A stretch of DNA of 64,000 nucleotides from Muraenolepis orangiensis. Its lineage: Eukaryota; Chordata; Actinopteri; Gadiformes; Muraenolepididae. The notes below the pieces were generated by a model. The model searched no databases. It was not told the DNA's origin and saw only the letters and a list, made by a program, of their open reading frames with translations. Below are positions 47,821 through 58,915 of this stretch, in pieces (within the stretch, counting starts at the first letter, position 1; each line of letters begins with the position of its first letter). Location of the stretch: NCBI GenBank assembly GCA_027704905.1, contig CM051015.1, forward strand, positions 17,809,727-17,873,726, read 5' to 3'. The translations under genes and the position numbers were made by a program.

Positions 47821-47936
47821 AAATCGTGTATAAAACAAACGAGATGTTACCTTTAAAACAAACAAGACGTTAATAATACCACTAAATGTCAACAGTATAT
47901 AGCTTTTACGTTACTTATATTGAGCCCCAACATATA

Positions 47937-48520
47937 TGTAATTCCCTCTCATGCAATGATGACAGCTATGCGTTCTTTATGATACTGATAGGATTTATTC
48001 AAATCCGGACCGTGAGAACTGTGAAACACACACATGAAATACAATAAATCACAGATCAAGCAATAACAACATACATCTATATTATTTCTACTTCGTCTCT
48101 TAGTGTCACATGTCTTTACAATATTGTTAACCAAAATTAACTTAACCTACAAAACACATTAAATCCTTCTGCAATAATAATAACAATAAACTCACTTAGC
48201 AAACATTTCGTTAGCACTTTAGCTACCTGGCTTGAGCTTACACACAGCTAACAACCACAACACCAAACGTACCTTATTGGCTGCATGCAATAAGAGAGGA
48301 AATTATGGAACTTCACTGACTGAACTGATCGACCGAACTGACTGACTGTAACGGAACTATCTCTTATATACAGAGATTTCTACACGCGTGTGCGTCGGCA
48401 TAAAACGTCCCCGGAACACTGTGCGCTTCAACCATTAGTTCCGCCCTTAATCTACAGCATTTAGGTAGGAACCAAAAACTGGTAGGAACCAAACTCAAAC
48501 TGAACACAGAGGCAGTTACA
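47937..48520 (-). mobile_element. BEL/Pao 3' LTR, 584 bp
   Basis: On the minus strand it begins TGTAACTGCC and ends GGGAATTACA. It is preceded by the purine tract GGTGGGAG (48521-48528), the site that primes plus-strand DNA in LTR elements. The outer flank ATATA (47932-47936) is the 5-bp target duplication. The internal gag-pol part follows directly at higher coordinates. Confidence 0.88.
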
Positions 48521-50129
48521 CTCCCACCAAACATATCACTTGTATATGATTTTACAATGACTTAGAGCCAACATACTGCATAGAAAGTAAACAAAACTAA
48601 ATACAATAACTTCGGTCCTTGGCCTCCACAGGAAAGGTCACTTCCGACTGCGCCTGGGTGTTGAGAACCTGGGCCTTCTTAAGTTCAGGGTCGTCACTTG
48701 CGATCTCTCCCACCTTGACTTCTCCACTTGGTTCTCTTTCCTTGGTAACACGTATCTTCCCAGGCTTTTGTGGATGATACACCCCATGATGTGGGATATA
48801 CCAAGCTGGAGCTTTGTAGATGTCTTCCTCTGGGACCCTTTCTGCATCTCCACGGGTTATGGTCTCATCCATGAAGGTCTTGTAGTCTGTGCGGTACTGA
48901 TCGTTTCTTCTCAACTTCCTTTCTAGACAGTTGAGACGATGGATAGTACAGATCTTGTTATCAGGTAAGTTAGGCCTTTCCTTCTTGAATGGCAGCGGCA
49001 TTTCATAATGACCGTCGCTCTTTAACTTGATGCCCTTCTCCATTTTCGACCTTAGATCCTCTTGAGAGATGGGGCTGGCTTCTGACACTCTTTCAGCGAA
49101 GTCAGACTCCAGCATCTTTATGGCATCTGCAGGTAACACAACTTCCTTGATCTGTGTTCTACAGACATAGTGCACTTCACTTGTGAGGTCGGAAGAGGAC
49201 GGTAGACCTGGCGTCACTTGCTTCACAATGACTTGGTGACTGATTCCGATTGTATCTCCATAGTTGAGACACGGTTTACCATATCCCACCACACTCCAGC
49301 CCAAGTCTGTTCTCTGAGCAAACGGCTGATGTTCCTCACCAGTCACCACTTGTCTTGGAATGAGGGCTTGAGCACAGTTGTAGCCAATTAACAGGCCGAC
49401 ATCACAGCTTTGCTGAGAAACGATCTCATCTGCAATGTGTTCAAGATGAGGCCATGCCTTCGCTGTCTCTGGTGTGGGAATATGGTCTCTGTTTGCAGGG
49501 ATAAACTCTCTTGAGTAAGTCACTGGCAGAGTGATTATCTTGTCTGAATTGAATCCTCTTACTTGTAGACCTGTCAGCTTCCAGCAGGACACGACTGTGT
49601 TTCTTGAAGCTAGCGTAGAGAGCCTTAGCTGAACTGGTTCACCTTTTGTGTTGAGAGCCTTTGCTGTCTCTTCGAGGATAAAGGTTGTGTCACTTTGTGT
49701 ATCAAGGAGTGCGTACACCATAACCTCCCGACTTGGCTCACTTGTAGATGACACCCACACTGGAACTATTGTGGATGTATGAGTGTTCCCATCATTCTGG
49801 ATGACTCTAAACGATGTCGCCTCACGTGATGGTCTCTCTGCCTGGGTTTGTGGCTGATTATTCTCTCTTTCTTTGTACTTATCACTGTTCCTTGCTCCAT
49901 CCGGCCTTGTTGACATCCTTTCTTCCTTGGTGCGATCATCATGGAGGCAAGTTGGATGTCTTCTCTCACAGGTGTCGCAGGTGTTTCTATCTCTACAGTC
50001 CTTGGAGCGATGGCCAGACTTCAGACAGCCGAAACACAAGCTCTTCTCTTGGACAAACTTAATTCGTTCACTGATTGTCATCTGCATAATCTTGCGACAC
50101 TTCTGCAGACTGTGTCCTGCCCTGCCCTT
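48521..50129 (-). mobile_element. BEL/Pao retrotransposon internal part, 5'-truncated
   Basis: Contains the end of gag and the start of pol on the minus strand and connects to the 3' LTR. The 5' LTR and most of gag are missing: the open frame runs straight into the junction with DNAAF10 retrocopy 3 at about 50129. Confidence 0.88.
48597..50129 (-). pseudogene. BEL/Pao Gag-Pol fragment (zinc knuckle, protease, start of RT)
   Basis: Entering from the junction, the frame reads KGRAGHSLQKCRKIMQMTIS. It then has a CCHC knuckle CFGCLKSGHRSKDC plus a further cysteine cluster (CDTCERRHPTC). A retroviral-type aspartic protease with YALLDTQSDTTFI follows. The pol start reads AWYIPHHGVYHPQKPGKIRV, the first RT block of BEL elements. 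After that the sequence jumps to unrelated charged residues ending SYCI, so the catalytic RT, RNase H and integrase are deleted. The frame is open from 50129 to 48597; the ATG at 50087 is internal. Confidence 0.88.
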
Positions 50130-51803
50130 AAAGACATTTAAATATCAAAGCAGAGGAATAACGTTGGTACACAGTGGACCAGCAGAGCTCCACATATTGA
50201 AACAACTCAAACCAAAGAGGATCTGCTTTCTCACTGTTCTTTCGTCCACAAAGTAACCAGAACCAGAAAGAGATGAATATGGGGACAGCGAAGCAGACGG
50301 TCGTTCAGGAGACCAGTCGCTACACGGTTCAAAAGGACTCGGACGTGTGAACAGAACGGATCTTAACTGCTCCGGGGCTCCAAGCACTGGAGAAGTCAGT
50401 GAACTTGTTTCTGAAAGTAAGCCAGATAATGTCACACTGCCAGCCGGACGCCGGCCGCCTCACGCCAGAGTCTTTTCAGACCTCCGAGATCGGACGCATA
50501 AATAAATAAAGTTTGATTTGAAGACGAACCGGTCATTCCGACCGCTCACCGGACAGGAAGGACGACGTCATCATCACCACAGTGTGACGTCATCAGAGCG
50601 TCACAGTTAAAGTGGTGTCAGTCACTCTTCTCTGATTGGTCGAGGATTCAAATAGTTGTTTTTGAATTTTTTTTATGTTACACGCGGTTGAGTTTGGTCA
50701 CGATGAGCACGCGCACCGATTGGTCGAAGGCCGAGCACACGCACAGCCCCTTCTTGTCGGGGCTCCAGTCCAGGCTGGCGATGGGCTGGGTGGACAGAGT
50801 GACGTTCTGCAGCAGGTTGACCGTGCCGGCCACGCCCATGGACACGCCCTCGGAGTCCTCCTTGCTCCTCTGGGCCGGGTAGTCGTACTTCCAGAGGTGC
50901 AGGTTCCCGGCCCCTCCGGTGGTCATGAACACGTCTCTGTTCTGAGGCAGATGTCTGACCTGCCAGATGGTGGACTTCTGGCCCTTCTCAGAGACGGAGG
51001 TGAACCCTTTGGTGGGGTGCTGCGTCCTCATGTCGAACACGTGGAATGTGCCCTCCAGGGAGGTGGCCACCAGCTTGTTCATGTTGATGTCCTTCCTGTC
51101 AAACTCCACGCAGCACACCCCGTTCTTGATGTTGGTCTCCCAGCGGACGGACATGTTGCGCAGGTCAAACAGCTTGATGTCCCCGTTGTCGTAGCCGGCG
51201 CACACGCAGCGGTCCTGCGCGTTGAAGGCGTGGCCGAAGGCGACAGTCCAGCAGTCTCTCTTGGCCTCGCCCTCCCCCGGCTCCATGTTGGCCACGGGGG
51301 CGTCCTTCTGACGGGGGTCCCACACCTTCACCGTCCCGTCTCGGCTCCCGGTGGCGATCTCAGGGGCCCCGTCCCCGACGCCCAGACCCCCCACCCCGTC
51401 CAGGCTGTTGATGATCTCCTTGTGGGCCTTCACCGAGTACAGAGGGGCCTCCCCCGCCTCCAGGTCCCATATGTTTAGATTCCCGCCGAAGTCGCCGGTG
51501 GCTATGTGTCTCTGTTGAAGAGACGTAGCTCCAAACGTCCCACACTTTAAAGGCTTGGCATTCTCTATCTCTTTGACCAGCCGGAGCTCCCCTCGAGCCA
51601 CCTCGTAGATCTGCATCACCCCCGTGCCGCGCGCCAGGTTGCCCAAGCACACGAACTTCGCGCTGCACGGAATCCATTTGCTGTCGAATATAGTGTAGTT
51701 GAGGCTCTTCTGGATGTGGGAGATGATCTGGGGCTTCTCGAAGGGCGTGGACATCTTGAAATGTCCGACTTTAAAAACAAACGACGACGATGGAGTCAGT
51801 CAG
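50130..51803 (-). mobile_element. dnaaf10: DNAAF10 processed retrocopy 3, 3' end cut off
   Basis: Matches copies 1 and 2 from the 5' UTR to about 70 bases before the poly(A) site, where BEL sequence begins. Poly(A) tail and the distal target copy are absent. It has a few private differences (for example AGTTGTTTTTGAATTT near 50655), so it is not a simple assembly repeat of unit 2. Confidence 0.9.
50678..51754 (-). CDS. dnaaf10: DNAAF10 (WDR92) intronless copy 3
   Basis: A 358-residue frame, again identical in predicted protein, with stop and start preserved. It lies exactly 4096 bases from copy 2. The native 3' end is lost, so any transcript would have to end in BEL sequence. Confidence 0.93.
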   Translation of the reverse strand: MSTPFEKPQIISHIQKSLNYTIFDSKWIPCSAKFVCLGNLARGTGVMQIYEVARGELRLVKEIENAKPLKCGTFGATSLQQRHIATGDFGGNLNIWDLEAGEAPLYSVKAHKEIINSLDGVGGLGVGDGAPEIATGSRDGTVKVWDPRQKDAPVANMEPGEGEAKRDCWTVAFGHAFNAQDRCVCAGYDNGDIKLFDLRNMSVRWETNIKNGVCCVEFDRKDINMNKLVATSLEGTFHVFDMRTQHPTKGFTSVSEKGQKSTIWQVRHLPQNRDVFMTTGGAGNLHLWKYDYPAQRSKEDSEGVSMGVAGTVNLLQNVTLSTQPIASLDWSPDKKGLCVCSAFDQSVRVLIVTKLNRV

Positions 51804-51855
51804 CTGATAAGAACAGATACTACACTTGATCTTAGCCAAAAGGCCGAGAAGCGAT
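51804..51855 (-). pseudogene. RNU2: U2 snRNA gene, first 52 nt (unit 3)
   Basis: Same truncated U2 5' part as units 1 and 2. Confidence 0.95.
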
Positions 51856-51895
51856 ACCTACATTGGGTTTGTGCTAAGGACCCGATTGCCAGGGA

Positions 51896-51916
51896 TATCA
51901 TTCTCACATGCGGTTT
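51896..51916 (-). promoter_or_regulatory. Putative U2 PSE (unit 3)
   Basis: Unchanged copy of the -61 to -41 block. Confidence 0.6.
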
Positions 51917-52032
51917 AAATCGTGTATAAAACAAACGAGATGTTACCTTTAAAACAAACAAGACGTTAATAATACCACTAAATGTCAACAGTATATAGCT
52001 TTTACGTTACTTATATTGAGCCCCAACATATA

Positions 52033-53878
52033 TGTAATTCCCTCTCATGCAATGATGACAGCTATGCGTTCTTTATGATACTGATAGGATTTATTCAAAT
52101 CCGGACCGTGAGAACTGTGAAACACACACATGAAATACAATAAATCACAGATCAAGCAATAACAACATACATCTATATTATTTCTACTTCGTCTCTTAGT
52201 GTCACATGTCTTTACAATATTGTTAACCAAAATTAACTTAACCTACAAAACACATTAAATCCTTCTGCAATAATAATAACAATAAACTCACTTAGCAAAC
52301 ATTTCGTTAGCACTTTAGCTACCTGGCTTGAGCTTACACACAGCTAACAACCACAACACCAAACGTACCTTATTGGCTGCATGCAATAAGAGAGGAAATT
52401 ATGGAACTTCACTGACTGAACTGATCGACCGAACTGACTGACTGTAACGGAACTATCTCTTATATACAGAGGCCGTGTTCCATTTCAGAGTCTGCAGCCT
52501 AAAAGGCTGCATTTGAAGGCTGCATACGTCACAGCCGCCGCGACAAGGCTGTCCCATTCCGTAGGCTCCTTCAAATGCAGCCTTCAAATGCAGCCTTAAT
52601 TTCCCGAATTTGAAGTGTGCATCGATGCACACTTCTGCAGCCTTCGGTGCCAGAATATCCCAGAATGCATTTCGCACCAACCGAACAGAATTGTGGGCCG
52701 TGTTCAATTTCAGGACAGAATTTGAGCCCGGCTAAAAGCAGTTTTAGATATCGCTGTAGCACTGTAATTCAGTCACTTTATTAAGTTTTATTATTTTATT
52801 ACGCGACAATATACCTATTTAGATTATACATATTTTGTCAGTTTATCCAAATAAAGCCTGTTTAGAAATATGCTACGGCGATTTCGGAGATGCCGGGAGC
52901 CGCATATGGGAAGCGCTGGCGCGGGCCAGCTGGTCTCCCAGGCCGCCAGTGTGTGTGTATATATATATAATATATATAATATATATATAATATATATATA
53001 ATATATATAATATATTATATATAATATATATTATATATATATATTATATATATTATATATATATTATATATATATATATATTATACATACATATATATAT
53101 ATATATACACATATATATATATATGTGTATATATATATATATGTATATATACATATATATATATAATATATATATATATATAACAATAAAGATTGGTTAA
53201 TATTGGTGAAGTTATAATTCCTATTAATATATATATAGATATATATATATACATATATACACATATATCTATATATATATCTATATATATATCTATATAT
53301 ATATTAATAGGAATTATAACTTCACCAATATTAACCAATCTTTATTTACCCATGGTTCTCTCTTAGCCGAAATAACATCAAACGTCGACGCCGGCGGTGA
53401 AACTCCAGCTCCTTAAGTTCATTAGTTAAAAATAATACTGAATACAAATCATCCATTTTGAACACGCAATTGATTTTCCTCGTATTATTAAACTCTCAAA
53501 AAGAGGCTTCTAGTTGGACTATCTCCGCGGCTCTGGTCAGCGCGCGACGACGGTGGGCGTGGCGCTTCGTGACGCAGCTGGTGACGCATTCAGGAAGTAC
53601 TCCGTAGGCTAGACCGTCCCATTTAACAAGTTTTTGAAGCAGCCTTCGAAGCAGCCTTAAGACTGCAGCCTTCGGATGCAGCCGAAGGATGCAGCCTTAA
53701 GGCTGCAGACCCTGAAATGGAACACGGCCAGAGATTTCTACACGCGTGTGCGTCGGCATAAAACGTCCCCGGAACACTGTGCGCTTCAACCATTAGTTCC
53801 GCCCTTAATCTACAGCATTTAGGTAGGAACCAAAAACTGGTAGGAACCAAACTCAAACTGAACACAGAGGCAGTTACA
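52033..53878 (-). mobile_element. BEL solo LTR, split by a Harbinger-like insertion
   Basis: The LTR ends are TGTAATTCCC... and ...GGCAGTTACA, flanked by ATATA on both sides (52028-52032, 53879-53883). Removing the 1259-bp insert and its 3-bp duplication leaves exactly 584 bases, the length of the LTR in unit 2. No internal BEL sequence is present, so it is a solo LTR produced by recombination. Confidence 0.92.
52471..53729. mobile_element. Harbinger-like TIR transposon inside the BEL LTR
   Basis: Terminal repeats GGCCGTGTTCCATTTCAG and CTGAAATGGAACACGGCC are flanked by AGA on both sides (52468-52470, 53730-53732). Unit 2 has the uninterrupted site. A 3-bp duplication points to the PIF/Harbinger group, but there is no transposase. 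The interior repeats GCTGCAGCCTT words, includes an extra GGCCGTGTTCAATTTCAGGA segment at about 52693, and has a long AT-rich hairpin (53185-53345). Confidence 0.85.
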
Positions 53879-53883
53879 ATATA

Positions 53884-54651
53884 TATTTTATTTGGACCCG
53901 TGATACAAACCATGACATACTTAGCGCTTAGTGATGACGTTGGCGGCCAAGCGCCAACCAGAATGTTAGAAAAGCTAAATGCGTGTGTGGTGGTGAACTA
54001 ACTTTATTTACTCATTTCCGACCTAAATCCCAAATAACGATACGTTTGTCCGAGTACACGGTTTTGGTAAAGGTTTGATGATGAATGCCAAATAACCGTT
54101 ATCGTTGCAAGAATAACGCACACGTTAGGAAGCCATCACTCTACCACCATCTAGTGGACAGTTTAGGTCACCAACTTCAACGAAACCAAGCTCTGCGTGA
54201 ACCTTGTACATCCCATGGAGGCAACTGCGAACCCTAGCGCAAACTAAAGCAATGCGGTGCCTATACAGTTGACTTAGAGCATTATACTGTTTATCATTCA
54301 TCTCAATATACGGCAAGTAACACTGTCTCGCCTGACGCATCGCTTCCAAGTCACAGAGGATATTAGGCCTACTAAATGTCTATGTGGGCGGAAATTGAAA
54401 GGGAACATTCTAAACATGTGTGAAAGTGTTGAACAGTCAATCAGCCGTCGTATGATCGCATGCTTACATTGGACACAGTGTGACGGCAAGATATGCAGAC
54501 TGACATTTTGATTGATATAATTCCCCCATTCAGGCAGACAAAGGGCCTCTTTAACTCGACGCGTTCCTCCGCGGAGAAGGGAGACGCGTTGCTGAGCTCT
54601 GGGAGGACCCCACTTCAGGCCTGATGTGGCAGTGGCCTCTGTAACACTAAC
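53884..54651 (-). other. U2 distal upstream flank (unit 3) with unidentified coding-like exon
   Basis: Reverse complement of 36225-36893. On the minus strand, 54349-54125 is open for about 74 codons (MRQARQCYLPYIEM..., RHRIALVCARVRSCLHGMYK) with a normal-looking amino-acid mix. The forward copy has a stop in the middle. I do not recognise the protein. It may be an exon remnant of a neighbouring gene or of a transposon. Confidence 0.4.
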
Positions 54652-55630
54652 ATTTAGTCAGCGCTCCCATCCGATCTCATGCCTTCCTCCAAAAAGGTGC
54701 CATGACAGGTTATAAACGATGTACTTTGCTCAGCCGATCAACATCCCTGCATTGAATATCTACTTCAAAATTGAGACGGTATTTAACAGAGGTGATATAT
54801 GTGATATAATATGCAGACCAAGGTAAAAACAGGAAATCTGTTTAATTGATACCTCATTTGCATATGTCAAATCACAGGATAATTAATGGTCCAAGCCAAG
54901 GAATAATACAAAATAAATTTGCCAGGTATTTTATGTTGACTTTGTTACCCTTTTTCCCCCCAGAGAGCAAGCCCACGGCCTATCCATTACATCAGATCAG
55001 TTTGGAGCCCAACAAGCTGATCTAGTGCTAGGGACAGAGCCAGGATGAAAAAACTGAAGAAAAAGCTTCTTCTGGACTAATGACAAGCGCCTGGTCCAGT
55101 TGGCTTTAACATTGTCTCAAAGCTGGCCCCAGGAGCGTCAGAGGTCCTGTGTAGATCGCAAGCAATGCACTTTATACAGATGACTCAGATGCCTAGCTCG
55201 ACCAATAAGAAAGCCGAATGTCACTCTTTGGGCTACGGCCCTCCCTAGTGCTCCGAGTCCACTCACAGTCGAATCACTCCGCCGCGGAGCGATCCTGCCC
55301 GCGAGGTACTTAAAAAACAAACAAACAACGAAGTGAGCGAACGAACGAGATGAAATATGGGAGTCTAGTGGTTCTCATTCACTGAAAAGACCCGTTTAGA
55401 CCTGTTCGTTCACGAACGACACTCCACTACTATATATTACAGCCTCCAGATGACAGCACACCCTTCATGACCACCTACGTTCATCCAGTGTTAATTTTGA
55501 CAGAAAATGTTGATTTAGTTGTCAGTCTTTTGACAAAAATGGATTTTAGTTTGTCGTATGTTAGTCATCTGTGGCAATTAAACATCTTGCATCTGTATAT
55601 ATCAGTGACTACTGTTACGAATAAAAAATG
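54652..55630. other. No gene recognised
   Basis: Mixed sequence. Around 55340-55430 there are GAACGAACGA and TCGTTCACGAACGAC words and a CACTCCACTA end, like the terminus of a hAT element related to 11576-12574. GCAATGCACTTTATACAGA occurs both at 55163 and at 55632, a short repeat that may mark a rearrangement. Confidence 0.35.
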
Positions 55631-55748
55631 CGCAATGCACTTTATACAGAATCGCCAAATTTGAGTAACATTAATTAGTGTTCTCCGCTTAAATTCAATA
55701 AATGACTTCCGTTCTTACATCTTAAGCTTATTTTTAACATGAATAGAA

Positions 55749-55864
55749 AGCCCGGCCTTGCGGCAGAGCATCAAAAAATTAGTTGATACTCATAATGTTC
55801 CTCTCCACGGAAATCTTTAGTAAAAGGCGAAAGATTTATGCGATCTGAAGAGAAACAAGAGTGT
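55749..55864 (-). ncRNA. RNU5: U5 spliceosomal snRNA (fourth unit, minus strand)
   Basis: Reverse strand carries CGCCTTTTACTAAAG, GGAGAGGAACATTATGAG and the Sm site AATTTTTTG. The 3' stem-loop has one change (GCAAGGCCGGGC instead of GCAAGGCGGGGC). It lies downstream of the U2 3' fragment at 57703-57853 on the same strand, as in the other units. It is possibly functional. Confidence 0.92.
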
Positions 55865-55906
55865 ACTGCCGAATGATACGTGCGAATGGGAAGCGATTGC
55901 CCTGCT

Positions 55907-55927
55907 TACCACTCTTGGTGACGGTTT
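55907..55927 (-). promoter_or_regulatory. Putative U5 PSE (fourth unit)
   Basis: Same block and same spacing as the other two U5 genes. Confidence 0.6.
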
Positions 55928-57702
55928 GATTAATGAAATATATGTATTGTGGATGGCGTAAAGTTGAACTCGACACACTCAGCTCTTCACAATCGTATGT
56001 TGAACAATTCAATTGATACTATATCTACACGTCAAATGATTATCAGTACTTATTAGTTAACTCGCTATGTATCATGGGAGTCCATATATGGACGTCAGGC
56101 GCGTTAATATATTTGTTCATTTTCTTTTGACGACATCGACGATCGATGAGCGATGGTAACATCGCCCTGCATGTGACCGTGACATAACATCCGGATCATT
56201 TAAGCGTTAGGTGTGGTCGTAAAAAGCAATATGCAGTATATTTGCGCATACGTAGTAGGAGTCAGTAGACCAGGGGTGAGACGCGCCACCCCTGGGGGGC
56301 GCCAGAGTGTTTCAAGGGAGGTGCAGACAAATCGTGAGATCTCTCATACTAGCAGTGCCACGGCGTGTGTGGCGAAAAATAACAAGTACAATAATACAGT
56401 TATATACAGTTATTGTGAAGAGATTCTGTCTATATTCTGTCTATTTTACTGCGTATTCAAACATATATTTACCAACATTGGATTAGCTTCTGAAGAGCTC
56501 GTCATATCATGTAGTAGTCCTGTAGATATAGGCCTATATGAAATAATGAAAACGTAGAAACAATCTTATGTTTTAGCCTACCTAGTATGACAATGAACTA
56601 ACCTCGTTTCCACACGTGGAGATCAATAAACTCAAAAGAGAACACGCATTGATCTCCAGTGACCCCAAGAGCCTGGGAAACTCCTGCTTCAGTTCTATAA
56701 AACTGCCTACGCAACCGAGACTGAGTGTCCTTGGTTAATGCTTGCTTAGTTTCATCGTGAACATGGATGTATCATTGTAAGAGTAGGCCTAATTACGCTT
56801 TGTTTAAAGGGTTTGCGCTTAACCTAGTGACCATGTCGAAGAGAGCCTCCATGGCACAGGCCGAGGTGAAAAAACTATGACAGGGCGCTCAAACATTCCA
56901 AAATTATCACCAGCCCAAATACTAGCTCTACAGTGCCCCAAATATCAAGCGTTCAGTAATGAATTATTCAGGCAAAGCGACCGGGAGGGTTTCGTCTTGT
57001 CAAATTACGTATAGCCCTGCCAAAAGAGGATATTGTATATCTAACCATGCAGCTCCTGAAAAGCCTTAACATATGACATTGCAACCATGACCCGGTTGCA
57101 ATCAGGCTCTCGGACTCTTTCTTTAGGTTAGCATCCTCTCACAATTGTGACTTTCTTTATATATTTTAAAATGTGATTTGAGGTACATGTGATGATACAT
57201 GATCCACAATAGGTCAGTTGGTAGCGTTATGTGATCCTAACATCCCTAGTTCCGTCCTGGGTTTCGGCAGGTCAGTCGTAGGCTGATGTCCCAATTTAAA
57301 TGTATTTTTACTTTAAGTCAGCTTTTTCAAATGCTGCTTCTTGAATCGTATTTGTCTTCATTCAATGCTGAAATAGATCAGTTGGGAGACCGTTGGGCCT
57401 GCATTTTAAAATACTTCTTCTTGAATGTGATAGTTTTCCAGTGTATGCTAAAATAGCATACGGTTTAAAACTAGCCTATTTATTTAGCGTAAATAATAGG
57501 CATGTTTTTGTACATAACGGGAAGTGTTTCAGATCTACATTACGCAAACCGGGAATGACACTGAATTAGTTTGTGAACGACCTAAAATACATTACAGGAT
57601 ATGATCAAGTATGTCACAGAAATTTTGCGTTTAATCCATTTAGTTAAATGTACGTAACATCAGCGTTGATGCAGAAGATGTTATTAACTTTCACATGTTT
57701 AA
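55928..57702. other. U2-U5 spacer of fourth unit, diverged; no gene recognised
   Basis: Only about 55630-56190 matches the other units. From there to the U2 end the sequence is unrelated to them, apart from ~45 bases next to U2. A CCAGGGGTGAGACGCGCCACCCC segment near 56270 looks like a hAT end. No coding region is convincing; the 114-codon frame at 56213 looks random. Confidence 0.4.
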
Positions 57703-57853
57703 GGGGTGCACCGTGCCTGGAGGTACTGCAATACCAGGTCGATGCGTGGAGTGGACGGAGCAATCCCCTATTCCATCTCCCAGTTCCAAAAATCAATTTA
57801 ATATATGGTCCCCGGGTAGGGGACGTATCAGATATTAAACTGATAAGAACAGA
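57703..57853 (-). pseudogene. RNU2: U2 snRNA gene, 3' part (fourth unit), interrupted by another LINE
   Basis: U2 nucleotides 39 to the end on the minus strand, with one substitution in the 3' stem-loop region (CTCCAGGCACGG instead of CTCCAGGAACGG). The junction with foreign DNA is at 57854-57855, within two bases of the Keno junction in the other units. Confidence 0.93.
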
Positions 57854-58915
57854 TACATTTTTTAATTTTATTATTTATTTCAGAAAAACCATTTTCTGTC
57901 AGAAATGTCATTCCAGAAATGCATATACATTCTTTTCCCCCTCTTGGGGGCTTTCATCATCAATTAAAATCATAAAAACCACACAACAAAGCGTGCTTCA
58001 AAAGAAACAAAACCACTTAAACATGAGACACAACAATTGTGTTTCGGAAACCAAAACACAAAAAACACAAAAAACACAAAAAACACAAAAAACACAAAAA
58101 ACACAAAAACACAAAAACCACAAAAAACTAAAACTACCAAATCCACCCAAACCCTCCTTTCCACCTCTCCAAAGCGGCATGCTTCCCCCACTTCTCAATG
58201 TCTCTCCTGACCCTGCCCTTAACCTCTGCTTCCACCCTCCTTATTACCCCTTCTGCACCACTGTCCCTATTTCTGCTGACCAAGTCCTGCCTTGCCAACC
58301 ACAGGCACCTCTTGGTAAGGCTGATTAAATGCCACATAGGCCGGTTTGTCTGGCTAGTCCCAGAACCCAACCCTCTCTCGACCCTGGCCCAGTATAAAAT
58401 GAACCTGGGGACCACCTGCTCTAGCCATGTTCCCACCTTGGCCCATACCACCCTCGCGACAGGACAGTCCCACATGACGTGCCTCACCGTCTCCTCCCCT
58501 GCACACGTTGCCCTGGGGCAGCCAGGGGCCCGAGTATGTCCCAAAAGTAAGAAAAAACTCGACCGGCAACCCGTCGATACCTGGCAACTTCCGCCTATTC
58601 ATTCCGTCAAGGGCCCCCTCAAGCTCTTTTGAGGGTGAGCGGGGCTCCAAAGCCTTTGCATCGTTGGAGGGCACCCGCTGGGTCAGTAAGTCCAGCCAGG
58701 CCTCCCCCTCCCCTACATCTACCACCTTCTCCCTAAAGATGTCCCGGTAGTGGTCAGTGGCAGCATGCACCATCTCACCGGCCTCCGTCACAATCCTTCC
58801 CTGAATCCTTCCACTGCTGATTGACGTACTTGTTTCACCCGTCTTTTGTCCTTCATCTTTTCCTTTTATATATGTGTAGAATTGTTGGATGTTTTTGGGA
58901 GCACACATCACAATT
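57854..58915 (-). mobile_element. Second Tx1-like LINE in U2, internally deleted
   Basis: Its 3' end abuts U2 nucleotide 39. The sequence is different from Keno A and B but encodes recognisable Tx1-type parts. A (CACAAAAAAC)n repeat occupies about 58056-58130 in the 3' part. The interior of ORF2 is missing and the 5' end abuts BEL gag at about 58915. Confidence 0.75.
58134..58911 (-). pseudogene. ORF2 remnant of second LINE (RT start fused to C-terminus)
   Basis: From 58911 down to about 58545 the frame covers the region before and at the start of reverse transcriptase (GALDGMNRRKLPGIDGLPVEF). Then the sequence switches to the ORF2 C-terminus, read in another frame, with CPRATCAGEETVRHVMWDC, the counterpart of CPRQGCGAHETVRHVLWEC in Keno B. 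The whole catalytic RT domain is deleted, so the copy is dead. Confidence 0.78.

Noticed and set aside
56213..56557. 114-aa frame in the fourth unit
   Set aside because: No recognisable motif, no conserved copy, and it overlaps a hAT-like terminal repeat.
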